This document shows, piece by piece, positions 34,465 to 45,802 of a stretch of 64,000 nt of DNA. This DNA comes from Perilla frutescens (taxonomy: Eukaryota; Streptophyta; Magnoliopsida; Lamiales; Lamiaceae). The translations under genes and the position numbers were made by a program. The DNA is taken from positions 17,492,088-17,556,087 of the forward strand of contig BRKX01000018.1 in the NCBI GenBank assembly GCA_026008535.1. The letters run 5' to 3'. The notes under the pieces were generated by a model. It did not search any database. It worked only from the letters and a program-made list of their open reading frames with translations, and was not told where the DNA came from. Each line of letters starts with the position of its first letter. The first letter of the stretch is position 1.

Positions 34465-36499
34465 CACTACAAAAAACAAGGGGTTTAGCTACGGAAAATT
34501 CCGTCGCTAAACCCCTAAATTCCGTAGCTAAATTGGATTAGTGTCGGAATAACGACAGACCGTGTCTGTCAAAATACGCTTGGACGCTAAATAGTTTAGC
34601 TGCGGAATTTATTCCGTAGCTAAAATTTACTACGGAACAGTGACTGAAATATCCGTAGCTAAAGTGGTGACTCGAAATAGTCGCTATTATAGTATCGGAT
34701 TAGCTACGGAAATTTCCGTCACAAGTTGTGACGGATTACATTCCGTTACTAAAAATGAACACTTAACACTAAATATTTTTGTAGCTATTCCGTCACAAAC
34801 TGTGACAGAAATGTTTTCCGTCACTATTTGTTAAGAATCATTACCAAATATTTTGTAGCTATTCCGTCACTATTTGTGGATTTTTTTTATTTATATTTTT
34901 TTTTGCATTTGAAATTCCCTAAATAAAAAACTCAATTATCACATATATTCTTAATAATAGAAGATCACAAAATACAAATGTCATACCAAAGAAAATGTCA
35001 TAATTTATCAAATGTCGTACAAAAGAAACTGTCATAATTCATCAAATGTCATACAAAAGAAAATATCATAAATCATCAAATGCCATAGACATAAACAGAT
35101 CACAATTCAATAAAAGTCAAGAAAAATAAACATAATAAATCATGGTGGTGGTGGACCTCTCAAGTACTCGGAATCCCACTCAGAGAACAAGGCCTTTTGA
35201 TTCGCCTCCATCTCAGCCCGCAATGTTGCCCTCATTTCATCCCTCTCGGCCTGCAACTGTGCCTGCAACTATTCTTGCAACTGTGCCTGCATCTCAGCCC
35301 ATACTTGTGTCTGCACCTCAGCTCGTATCTCTGCAACAATATCTTGAGTAATAGGTTGGGAGGTAGCAACAGATTGTGAGCTCGAACTAGAGGTGCTATA
35401 GGCTACTGATTGACATCCAACCCCCAAAACTCGCTTCTTTGAAGTAATGCCAACTACATCTAGGTAGACCTTGTTCATGTCGACCTCAGGAGTTTCAGTA
35501 GACCCTTCTACAGGTTGACTCAATGCCTCAGCTCGAGCAAGCACCTCCGTCTATATATACCATTAAGTTACAAATTGGAGAAAAATACATGTAAACTTAT
35601 AGTATTAATAACACATTATAATGTCTAATATAAATAAAAACTTACAGCAATACGAGCATATTTGGAATCTGAATAGACACCATTATTGCAATGTAGTCTG
35701 TTGAACACCTCCCACGCTGTTTTGTCCGCGTGGACTCCCTTGTCTCGAGCCTTTTAAATATATAAATCATAATAATTTATAATATTTCAATGATGATCTG
35801 AAAAAGTAATAAATTGATACGTGTATATATAAACTAACCAACGACACCGCGTACTGCAAAGCAGACCTAGACCCCCCTGTATGCTTGACGATGCATGTAC
35901 CAGGACCATCAGGCTCAGCCAATCGATTCTTCCTGGCCTTCTCAGCCTTTTCCTTGACTGGCTCACTATCCCATATAGCAAGCCACCGAGGCCACACTTT
36001 CTTGGGCGGGCAGCAACGGATCTGGGTGGGGCGGGCGGCGATTACGGGGTGGCGGCGGGCAACGATTATGGAGGGGCGGCGGTTGGAAAATTTGGGTGGA
36101 GCTGGGGGCGGCGACGTGAAGAGGGGTTTGGGTGGCTTGTTGATTTTAATCCATCTAGAAAGTTAAATCCTAAAATTAGTGTCGGATTTGTTACGGAATT
36201 ATTTAACTATCGAATAAATTCGGTCACAAATATTAAAAGAAAAGAAAAATAAAAAAATAATTATTTTGTTACGGATATATTTCCGTCACAAAATTTAGTT
36301 ACAAACATTCAGACACTATTCCGTCACAAAAATTCGCGGTTAAAATTAGCGGAAATATTCCATCACAATTCCGTCACAATTCTGAAGTAAAACCCCGAGT
36401 TTTTTTTTCGTCACAATTCCGTAGCTATTTAGTAGTTAAATTGTGTCATAATCTCTTCCATAGCTAAATCCGTAGCTAAATCCCTTGTTTTTTGTAGTG
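34465..36499. mobile_element. Non-autonomous CACTA (En/Spm) element, 2035 bp
   Basis: The ends are CACTACAAAAAACAAGGG and, at the right, its inverse (CCCTTGTTTTTTGTAGTG). The target duplication is 3 bp, TGT at 34462-34464 and 36500-36502. Subterminal arrays of TTCCGTAGCTAAA and CCGTCACAA(A/T) fill about 300 bp inside each end, as expected for the TNPA-type binding sites of CACTA elements. A relic of an En/Spm-associated gene lies in the centre on the minus strand (separate entry). Confidence 0.92.
35142..36000 (-). pseudogene. Partial Ptta/En/Spm 'transposase_24'-type gene inside the CACTA element
   Basis: Minus-strand exons can be read. Roughly 36000-35838: 'MWPRWLAIWDSEPVKEKAEKA' region with 'NRL' and 'HTGGSRS', the conserved W...SE..K.KSE.A..NR....HTGGS pattern. 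About 35757-35645: 'TAWEVFNRLHCNNG', followed by a GTAAGT donor. From about 35556 to 35142: 'VYLDVVGITSKKRVLGVG', the family's typical C-terminal part, preceded by an ATATAG acceptor. The N-terminus is missing, so the gene looks truncated. These proteins accompany CACTA elements in plants; they are not the main DDE transposase. Confidence 0.65.
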
Positions 36500-36573
36500 T
36501 GTTCTCTTTCTCTCTCTTGTGAGTTTGCTCTATCTTTCTCAAATTTTTATCACTTTGTGTGTGCGTGTTTTCT

Positions 36574-36790
36574 TCTTCGTGTAAGAACTAGGAACAGTAC
36601 ATATATTACTATGATTTTATAACTTACTTTATTATATTTTAGTGCTATTTTTTTAAATTATAGCTTAGTGATAATAAGCATGGTTCCTTATTGTATTTTA
36701 GTGCTAGTGATAATAGCATTAAAATACAATAAGGTAAGCTATACAATCATGATAAATAAGCATGATTCATAATTCTCACACGAAGCACAC
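36574..36790. mobile_element. Short MITE of the GTGAGAACTA family (~215 bp)
   Basis: The left end is 'TTCGTGTAAGAACTAGGAAC' and the right end, inverted, 'TTCGTGTGAGAATTATGAAT'. The interior is a fold-back with TTTTAGTGCTA and TAGCATTAAAAT facing each other. It resembles the MITE at 55470-55721 in both ends and interior. Confidence 0.7.
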
Positions 36791-38249
36791 TATTCATTAT
36801 AATACACCCATATATATATATGGATGGTATTTATGTTAAGTTCAGGAAAAAGATTTATAAATTCTTCTATTGCATGATTCTACTAAAAGCCGGATACGGC
36901 TCTAATTAATACTAATTATTATGTTCCTTAAATTAGACATACTCTAAGTCGACAAGTTATATTGTGTGATGGATGGTATGTGCTATGTGGTAGCCATAAT
37001 GATAGGAAAGGAACACAAGATAAAAAAAATATAGTTAATTGGTGTAGTTTTATTAATTATGGCAACGCATATATGTGAAAATTTTGTAGAAAATTGTTAT
37101 TTCAAAACGCTTCATTTTAATAATTTATAATTTTTTCCTCAAAAAACCAATAATTTATATATTTAAAAAATAATATTGAAATCAATATATTAAACATAAG
37201 ATGATGATGATGATGATAATAATGATGAACTATTTTGTAATTTCATCCTTTTATGTTACTTAATTCAGCAAAACTAAAAAAGTGGATACATTTTACCAAA
37301 GCTTGACCAATATTTGCCTTTTGTAAATGGAAAATTCTCCATTACATAATGTACATCAGACGGTCAATGTGTTGACTCGGTTAACACGCATTGACCCGAT
37401 CAATGTGTTGATCAAAAAAATCGTCAAAGTAAGTGATAATTTTTAGGAGTACAAGTGATACTTTTTTAATTTTGATTGATACTTTATAATGTTACGGTTG
37501 ATACTGATTTTGACAGTTTTTTTTTTATTGATACTTTTGAAGGATACAAGTGATACTTTTAGATTTTTGAGTGATACTTTTTAGTGTTATAGTTGATACT
37601 GATTTTGACGGTTTTTTGATCAATGCATTGATTCTGTCAACACGCGTTGACCCTAGTGAACATGTTAATTGTTTAATGTGCACCTAGTGCATGCAAGACC
37701 TGCTCTTTTGAAATTGCTAATTATACGGACCAAAGTTCATGATTTTCTTCAGGTAATTAATTAACCCAAGTGTATTAATAGAATTATAGACTAATTGAAG
37801 AGTATGGCGATAGGAGGCCCCAAATTCAAACATGACGAAATAAAAATAAAAATTCATCACAGTAAATTAATTCCTTATATTGAATTATTGACCAAGTCTA
37901 TCCTGATCGATTAGTAATTACTCTTATTCTTCATCATTTTAATGTATAAACATTACTTATATACAATATCTAATTCATCATGTGTTGCTTGAGCGTTTCA
38001 AATTTCTAGCTTATTGCATTAATTTCTGTTTCACTATTAAATTTATGATTAATTATGAGCACTCAGTCTTAATTAATTACGTCATCCCTTAAAAATAAGA
38101 TTTGAGTATTTGGAAACTGTATATGGATAAATTAACCCCCCATTTCTCCATGCACCTTCCTAATACTAAGTCTTAATTAATTAACAGAAAAATGTGAAAC
38201 ACACGCACAGATAGATAGATAGATATATATATATATATATATACACACT
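36791..38249. repeat. Gene-free region with a TGATACTTTT-type repeat (37340-37690)
   Basis: The stretch 37430-37620 has two diverged direct copies of 'ACAAGTGATACTTTT...GAGTGATACTTT...GTTGATACTGATTTTGAC'. It is bounded by inverted 'CAATGTGTTGAC' / 'GTCAACACGCGTTGACC' sequences, suggesting a small element. Related TGATACT stretches occur at 52335-52460 and 62120-62210. The remainder is AT-rich with no gene. Confidence 0.5.
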
Positions 38250-38632
38250 TACGTGAAATTTCATGTCACACTATCTGTGTTACATTCCGTGTTGCATTTT
38301 CAAATTACGATTTTTTTATATTTTTTCTTCAATTTTTTTTTTTGTGATTTAGTTTAATTTTATGATTGTTTCTTAGAGTTCACCACACCTAATTAGAGTT
38401 TATAATTAATTTTTAATGTTTAATTTATCATATTTAATTAATAATTTATTATTATGGTTGATTTGTTCAAAATTATGTTTTATAATTTTATAATTTATTT
38501 TCTTTTTATAAATGTTGACTATGATTATTTATATTATAGTTATTTTTTATTTTATAATAAATATTATTAAAATTATAAATTTGATAGTGAAACATGGAGT
38601 GAAATACAAAAAAATGCGATAAGAAATTTCAA

Positions 38633-38640
<8 letters not shown>
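38250..38640. mobile_element. MITE, GAAATTTC-ended family (copy 1, ~390 bp)
   Basis: The ends are 'GTGAAATTTCATGTCACACT' and, inverted, 'GTTGAAATTTCTTATCGC'. The middle contains 'AGAGTTTATAATTAATTTTTAATGTTTAA'-like sequence (a conserved block of this family). In the opposite orientation it aligns along its full length with 54370-54745. Confidence 0.7.
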
Positions 38641-38664
<24 letters not shown>

Positions 38665-38669
<5 letters not shown>

Positions 38670-39964
38670 GCGGAACCAGAAATAAATAATAGGGGGGGAT
38701 GTATTATTTTTATAGTGCAGTGCAATTTTTTTCACCTGGTCATATTATATATAATAACTACATAAAATGGTATCAAAAATCAAAATCCTAATAATGATAA
38801 AAATGTGTATAAAATCAATACATTTAAATTGGTCTAATACATTAAAATTGATCAAAAAATTCTAAAAATTATCACTTTAATGACTCGTAGTTGTGCCTAA
38901 TGGTAAAGTGGTGACAACTGATATCAACTAGTATTAATTCCACCTTCACCTGAACTCGAGGACTATTTTCCATTGATTTAGTAGCAATATTATGTTCACT
39001 TGAAGAAAAAGGTGAAGAGGCATCATTACGAAGTCTTTTATAATCGCTACATAATATACACAATACAAAATTCAATATAAATTAGTATGCAAAATTATAG
39101 CAGCAATGTCAAATCTTTTAATTTTTTCAATATAATTATATTCTATAAAATTCCCAAATTAAAATATGAACTTAAACCCTAATTTAAGCATGTATTTAAA
39201 AAAAATATAAATTGAACTCAAACCATCAAAATATATTTAATAATATGATATATCTAACAAATTTTATACAATGAAATAGTAAATTGACCTCATATAAGTA
39301 CTTGAATGGAATGAGCACCACAATCCACAAATATTGAATCTCTAAAATTTTAACATCTAGAAAAAAAGTTGCAAAATAGTAACAAAAATATTAATATTAC
39401 AGGTATAGAAAAAAAATAATATTATTAATGAAAACAAAAATACATTAGAGAAATTTGAAAGCTGGAAGACCAACTCCACCGATGAGACATTGACAGAACA
39501 GAACAAATATAATGAAAGTTTGGAAATTAATTTTTAATTTCCAATGGAACTTTTAATCTTTTTTTTTTCTAGTTTTATTTTTCCTAGAGGTCGTTTCTTA
39601 CTGCAAAAAACGCTTTTCAAAACAGCACTTTTCACTTTTACTTTAAAGCCTTACTTATATTATTAAATATTATTATATTTATACAATAGATAGATACATA
39701 TCTCATTTTTCTTCTTCTTCTTCTTCAAAGCTTCATCTATGGCAGTGCAACGTTCATGACCGAACATAACTTCCAAGTTCCAACTCAAGAATCAAAACAT
39801 CAATTTTCTCCTCTCATTTTCCTTCTTCCTTCTCTCCGATTGTCCAACGCTAGCTATTGAGGGGGGCTATGAAAAAAAATTCTGGCTAACCCCTAGTATA
39901 AATGGGGTAATTTTGCAGTTAGGGGAGGCTGGAGCCCCTCCCAGCCCCCCTAAATCCGCCCCTG
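38665..39964. mobile_element. hAT-like element (~1.3 kb), degraded
   Basis: The left end is TAGTGGCGGAACCAGAAATA followed by a run of G; the right end, inverted, is CAGGGGCGGATTTAGGGGGG. Both sides are TA repeats (TATATATA), so the 8-bp duplication cannot be told from the microsatellite. A minus-strand 67-codon ORF inside has no recognised family. It lies immediately next to element E. Confidence 0.65.
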
Positions 39965-39972
39965 TATATATA

Positions 39973-41143
39973 GGATATGGATCAAATGAGACCATTTTGC
40001 TGGTGTGAGAACTAAGACCTCATCTTACACCATCCAATTTAATGATTTAATGGTTGAGAGTTAATGTAGAGATAGTGATAATTTCGTAAATAATAGGCAA
40101 AAAATAAAGGAAGGATGACTATTTTCGCCCAAAACCCATTAAAAATGATGATGTCATCAATTAAAAAAAATCTTAAAAACTTTAAACAACCATAACTTGC
40201 TCTTTTTTTAATCCAATGCACACAAAAAATATACCAAATTAAAGCTCTCTTTGTACTATTTCATTTAAGATGTCGAAATGCTATGTTTAGATGAAAAAAT
40301 ATGAACGAAAAATAAAAAATATAATTTTTTATGCGAGTCCAGGTTGTAAATGCTTTCGTTAGCATATAACAATTCTTCGTCAGCATTATGATAACGTATA
40401 CTAATGAAACATTTGTCATATGCTAACATAATGTATTCACTGTGCTAACAAAGAATTATCATAATACTAGCATATTACAAATTTATTAATGTTTATTCAA
40501 TCTCTATTATGGTTTATTTCATCTCAATTATGGTTTATTCCATCTAATTATGATTATTCTTTTTTGAATTCAATATTTCGTTTATAGTTCCTAATTGATT
40601 ATTATGCTTTATAACGTATGTTGATAGAGTATTGTCATATGCTAACATAGTGTATTCACAGTGCTGACGAAGCAAAATCATAATGCTAACATAGTACAAA
40701 TATATTATTATTATTATGATTTGTTCCAACTCATTTAGGATTTACCACATCCAGTCAATATTTATTTCATCTAATTATGTTTATTTCATCCAATTATGAT
40801 TTTTTCCATTTAATTAGGGTTTATTAAATCAAATTAGGTTTATAATTAATTTTTAGAATATATTTTTCGCTAACAATATCTGAAAACTTTAATTAGCATA
40901 TATAACTATAATACTTCATTAGCATGATGATAATACTTCGTTAGCATGATGATCTATTATAAAACCTCCGTGATTTTTATAAAAATTATCAAATTACGTT
41001 AATACCCCCGCGCGAATTTTTTTTCAAATATTATAGAATTGCCACCGTTTTTTTATAAAATCTGAGCCTTTAATTTTTTAGAATTATATGGTGTGAGATG
41101 TGATCTTAATTCTCACACTAAGATTGATTTTCACCTAACCCTT
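39973..41143. mobile_element. MULE-like element E, ATGCTAACATA subfamily (~1.2 kb)
   Basis: The left end is 'ATCAAATGAGACCATTTTGC' with 'GTGTGAGAACTAAGACCTCA' and 'CTTACACCATCCAATTTAAT'; the right end, inverted, has 'GTGTGAGAATTAAGATCACA' and 'CTCACACCATATAATT'. Inside are GTTAGCATA/ATGCTAACATA motifs in both orientations in four blocks (40355-40400, 40420-40480, 40630-40700, 40890-40955), and short repeats of 'GGTTTATT(C/T)CATC'. The right half is very similar to element F at 60330-60912. Confidence 0.75.
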
Positions 41144-41518
41144 CCCCTACACACACTTGTTCGTATGCATAATGCATCATCCATCACTCGTTCACATGAT
41201 CGATCAGTACATGCATGGAATCCAATTACCTTCACATGATCTATTTTTTTAGTTTTTTTTTAGCAGAATTTTTTTAGTTTTTTATGAAGTCTATTGGAAC
41301 TTGAAAAAATACTAGATTATCGAGCTAGTGCCCACTACTTTTCTTTCTCTCTCCCAAAAGTTGAACGAGAGATGCCTGCAGTTTGGCCGGTGTTCATGTT
41401 CAATGGTTAATTTCATATAACGCTAAATTTAGTAAAATCCATGAAATGCAATATCTAGTGCTAATTTGTGTATATTTATTTATTTATAAACATGCTATAT
41501 GAATGCAATATATTTAAA

Positions 41519-42063
41519 GGTTAGTATCAAATTCTATCCTAAACTTCTAGCAATGTTTTAATTATATTCCAACTTTCATGAAATTATAATTTATATCCTA
41601 TCTTTCGTTTGTTTTCAATTTTATCCTATGACCTAATTATGACAATCTATACATGATTTGGCTTGCCAGAAGTTTATATGTTATTTTCATAAATAAAATA
41701 AAATTACGTGAAAATATCCTATTTCCATACGTGTTTTATAGAGGGGAAAAATGTTTCTTCTTCTATGTTGTTATTCGCACTTCCTTTATAATTATGTTTC
41801 ATTTTTTTAATTGATGTAAAAGAAAGGAACAACGACGTTCAAGTCACAAGTGGAAATAGAATATTTTCACGGGTTTTCTTTTATTTATGGAAAATACCAC
41901 ATAATAATTAAGCTTCTAGCAAGCCATATCAATTGTTGGAATAAGGTTCTGGGATATAATTGAAAACAAAATAAAATGTGGGATATGATCATATGAATAA
42001 ATTATAATTAATTTCGTGATAGAATTGAAACATTATTAAACGTTGAGATATAATATGATATCT
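41519..42063. mobile_element. Long-TIR MITE (~545 bp)
   Basis: Inverted ends of about 110 bp: the left has 'TATCAAATTCTATCCTAAAC' ... 'TTTTCAATTTTATCCTATGA'; the right, inverted, has 'TATCATATTATATCTCAACG' ... 'TTTTCAATTATATCCCAGAA'. Similarity is around 70 percent by eye. The interior has no coding sequence. Superfamily not determined. Confidence 0.6.
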
Positions 42064-42189
42064 ATATTTAATGAAATCTAACATTCACAAACTCGAGATT
42101 AAATTAAAAAAAAAAAAGACATTTTGTGAGTGCAAAAGTATAACCACGAGTTCTCTCTACAGAATTAATGAATGAGATTTACATTTTGA

Positions 42190-42198
42190 TCGAGTAGC

Positions 42199-42250
<52 letters not shown>

Positions 42251-42252
42251 CA
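42190..42252. repeat. (TA)n(CA)n microsatellite
   Basis: A (TA)n run at about 42200-42240 passes directly into (CA)n at 42242-42252. The surrounding sequence up to 43117 is AT-rich and without a gene. Confidence 0.85.
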
Positions 42253-43117
42253 CTTAGATAGACTGTACCCAGTATTTCTAATATATACCATCTCAATATT
42301 ATATCTTGAATACCCGGTAACGTAAATTGACAAGCAAACCACCTATAAGATTGGCTGTGGTTTTGTCTAAGTCCAATATTAATAACTGGAATTTCAAGGT
42401 AGATAATTATTCAAATATATGATCGGTCAGTTTCTATTTCTCCTCCTATTCATTAATGTCACTCTTTGTATATTGTTTCTCATTTCACATAAAGTAGTGT
42501 TTCTAGATGTATTCAATTTTGTCATGTGTTGGATTGAACACGGGCTAGCTTAAATCGGAAAGTGAGCGAACACGAAATTGACAAAATTATTTGATTAGAA
42601 GCCACGCAATATTTATCTATACGTAATTCTTTATAGTTAAATCTTTTTACTTATTGATGAATAATAATATATTTGGAGTTAGGGCCGGGGTTCATTATTC
42701 GTCTTTACTCGTCGCAACCAAAAATTCAAATGAAATTAAGAAGTCACGGTGACATTTCATACTCACTAATTAACATATAATGATGTAATTAAAAAAGAAA
42801 ACAATAAAGTTGTTCATGACCATCCAATGTCAAATTACACTATTTTAGGTAGGATAATAGGGTTTTGTTGTATTAAAAAGTGAAATGGGCCACTCTTTTC
42901 TGATAAGTGCAAGAAAATATCTTAATTGATTTTTAAAGTACGCGGACTTTTAATGTGGGCATAATCAAATGAGTTGAGTACCCAAAATCGAAGAACTTTA
43001 ATCTTCTCTTAAATTGAAGCCATTGTCTAACTACATATAATTCAAACCTTTACAGAATTAGAGCCACAAAGGTAAACGAATTAGTGAATTTTTAGCATAT
43101 GAAATCGTTTATATATA

Positions 43118-43485
43118 TATTGCACATTTGGTCTTCCAGTAATTCCTTATTGCACACTATTTTTTTAATTGTTTTCAATTTTTTTCCTTTGATTTCAATT
43201 TATTATGCTTTAATTAGTTTAATTTTACACTTATTATTTAGGGTTCATCCTACCCAATTAGGGTTTAATATAATTTTTTAGTATTTAATTTTTCAATTAA
43301 TCAATTAATAACTAAAAATTGAAAGTTAAATACTAAAAATTATAATGCATTCTAATTGGGTAGACCGAATCCTAAATAATAAGTGTAAAATTTAACTAAA
43401 ACATAATAAATTGAAATCGAAGAAAAAAATGCAAAATAAAAATAAAAATTGAGCGTGTAATGGGGAATGCAATACCAAATGTACA
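43118..43485. mobile_element. Fold-back MITE (~365 bp)
   Basis: An almost complete palindrome. The left arm 'CACATTTGGTCTTCCAGTAA' ... 'TTAGGGTTCATCCTACCCAA' is mirrored on the right by 'TTGGGTAGACCGAATCCTAA' ... 'GCAATACCAAATGTACA'. The turn is near 43295 (ATTTTTCAATTAATC). The central sequence is related to the MITE family at 38250, 49590 and 54370. Confidence 0.75.
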
Positions 43486-44052
43486 AGAGAGGATTCAACT
43501 GGATTTTTGGATACAGGATAATTAGTAATTAATTGTTGATCGACGTGTTCTCTAGACTGATTACAATGTATGAAGTATATATTACCCCTCAATCCAAATG
43601 CGTGAATGCAAGATCATCTCAACTCTGAAGATAAATATGAATAACTAAATTTCTACCTTTTTTTTTACAGAAGAACAACTTTATAAGTTGAAAACTCGGT
43701 GTATTTATTATAACTTTTTTGTCTTTAAATTGAACCTTGGAAAATGATGAGTAGTCTCTATTATATACACAAAAAACAATGCCTAGGCTAATGGTTTAGA
43801 GATAGAGTAAAACTATTTATGCAATTAATCCAATAATTTTTTTCTGCAGTCTCCAATTAATTAATATCCATTTATCATACGCTGAGGGTGGTACAAGTAA
43901 TTATTTAGCTAGCTAGGGTTAACTAATGTTTTTTTCTCCATAATACATTAAAATGTTGACATTGATTGCCACGCGGTTTTTTGAGGCGCGCAGTGATTAA
44001 AGGATACCCTTAACTCTTAAGAAAAAAATAAAAATAAAAACAAAAACAAAAA

Positions 44053-44066
44053 CTGTGTGTGTGTGC

Positions 44067-44102
<36 letters not shown>
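44053..44102. repeat. (GT)n(GA)n microsatellite upstream of the MYB gene
   Basis: A (GT)n run with one GC unit, then (GA)n, about 350 bp before the MYB start codon. It is outside the predicted transcript. Confidence 0.88.
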
Positions 44103-44103
<1 letters not shown>

Positions 44104-44246
44104 GCTAATAAGCAAACAGCTGACTTTTTGTAAGCAACTGAGTAAATGCTCTTTGCTGTCCGCTTTTGACTCTTTCGAAGATTAAATAGGCTTTTTATTA
44201 TATTTTTTTCTAATAGTCAGCCTACACAGCAAACTTGGTCTTTTCT

Positions 44247-44254
44247 CTATATAT
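44247..44254 (+). promoter_or_regulatory. Putative TATA box of the MYB gene
   Basis: CTATATAT lies 195 bp before the ATG. The following 170 bp are pyrimidine- and then A-rich, like a plant 5' leader. This is position-based inference. Confidence 0.55.
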
Positions 44255-44448
44255 TTCCTTGGACAAAGCTCCTCCCTTCAGTTAGACTCCTGTCTCTACA
44301 AATCTCTCTGGAAAAAGAACAATCCAACACAGAGAAAAGAAGAAGAAAAAAAATTAAAACCCTCTTCTTCTCCTTCAAGTCTTCAGCTACGAACACGCAC
44401 AAAGTAGAAAGTAGTGCAGCAGTTTTGTAGCTATCATCAGAGATTGAT

Positions 44449-45802
44449 ATGGGGAGACCTCCTTGCTGTGATAAAATCGGAGTGAAGAAGGGGCCATGGA
44501 CTCCTGAAGAAGACATCATCCTCGTCTCTTACATTCAAGAACATGGTCCTGGAAATTGGAGGGCTGTTCCTACTAATACAGGTATACATATACACGTACA
44601 ACTAAATATAAATTAATTTGATTACAGTTTTATTTTTGAAGTTTGTGTTAGTTGGCACTCATTTAAAGCTGTGTGCGCGTAATAAATACTAGTGTGCAGC
44701 AGCACCGTCTTCCTTGAATGCATATTAAATTTTTGCTGGTAGCTAGAATTGGATCGTCACTTTCCTGGCTATAGAGAACCATTTTATGAATTTTTTCTCA
44801 CAAATTAATATTAATTTCAGGCTTGCTGAGATGCAGCAAAAGCTGCCGTCTCCGGTGGACTAACTATCTCCGTCCGGGAATCAAGCGCGGAAACTTCACT
44901 GAGCACGAGGAGAAGATGATCATCCACCTCCAAGCTCTTCTTGGCAACAGGTAGGTCGTTTCTCTCTCTCTCTCTAACTTGGAAGATGAAGATCTGATGA
45001 AATTGCTTCAAAACTAGGGCTAGATCTGATCATATATATATATATATATATAATTGACATGTTTTAATTAATTATTGTTTGCAGATGGGCTGCTATAGCT
45101 TCATACCTTCCGCAGCGAACCGACAACGATATCAAGAACTACTGGAACACGCACTTGAAGAAGAAGCTTGGAAAAATGAAAGGGCATGAGGAAAATGGGG
45201 AAAAAGGGAATTCATCTGATTCCAAATCGATTTCGAAAGGGCAGTGGGAGAGGAGGCTTCAAACCGACATTCACATGGCCAAACAAGCCCTATGCGAGGC
45301 TCTCTCCCTCGACAAACCCAACCCTAACGCGGTGGAATCAAATTCAAACCTACCGGCCGTGGTTCAGACACCTACTACTACCACTACTACCTATGCATCC
45401 AGCACCGAAAACATTGCTCGTTTGCTTCAGAACTGGATGAAGAAGTCTCCCATGAATTCGTCGGAGGCGGCGGTCTCATCCGACAGCAGCTCCTTCAACA
45501 ACAACCCTTCAGTTGGATTAATGAGCTCATCCAGCCCTAGTGAAGGGGCAATCAGCACAACGTTCCTCAGCTTCAACTCCTCCAATTCCGAGTCGCAGTC
45601 GCAGTCGCAGTCGGAGGTGGATCATGAAGCCATGTTTGAGGTTCCTGAAACGAGGATCTTTCAGGATGAGAGGAAGCCGGTGATGGAGACGCAAATGCCC
45701 CTCAGCTTGCTCGAGAAATGGCTGCTTGATGATGCTGCTGCACAGGGGCAGGAAGGGGATTTCATGGACATGGCTTTGGGTGAAACTGCTGATTTGTTCT
45801 GA
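44449..45802 (+). CDS. MYB31: R2R3-MYB transcription factor, subgroup 1 (MYB31/30/94/96 clade)
   Basis: Three exons, 44449-44581 (133 nt), 44821-44950 (130 nt) and 45085-45802, encode 326 aa; the two short exon lengths and intron phases are those usual for plant R2R3-MYB genes. R2 spans about residues 14-61 with Trp17, 37 and 57; R3 about 67-112 with Phe70 in place of the first Trp and Trp89 and 108. The start MGRPPCC is typical. The bHLH-binding signature in R3 is absent. After the DNA-binding domain comes the subgroup motif 'KGQWERRLQTDIHMAKQALC' (about 140-160), which the related MYB60 lacks, then 'YASSTENIARLLQNWM' and an acidic tail 'PLSLLEKWLLDD'. Subgroup 1 members regulate cuticular wax and very-long-chain fatty acid genes and stress responses. 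MYB31 rather than MYB30/94/96 is chosen mainly because of the conserved neighbours, so that part is inference. Confidence 0.93.

Larger units (their letters stand above)
34100..36574. mobile_element. MULE-like element D, left end only, interrupted by a CACTA element
   Basis: Starts with 'ATCAAATGAGAACCAAGTCT' and 'GAAATAGGAACCGATCTCCA', then 'GGTGGTATTTTTGTAAT', the same order as the other family members. Native sequence covers 34100-34464 and resumes after the CACTA element at 36503-36574. No matching right end was found; the next recognisable sequence is the short MITE at 36574. D is therefore a truncated copy, joined to element C through a shared (TA)n(GT)n run (34067-34096). Confidence 0.55.

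Noticed and set aside
35881..36252. Plus-strand Gly-rich ORFs in the CACTA element
   Set aside because: Antisense to the En/Spm-type exons and subterminal repeats; shadow frames.
45186..45440. Second-frame ORF overlapping MYB exon 3
   Set aside because: Shadow of the MYB coding sequence.
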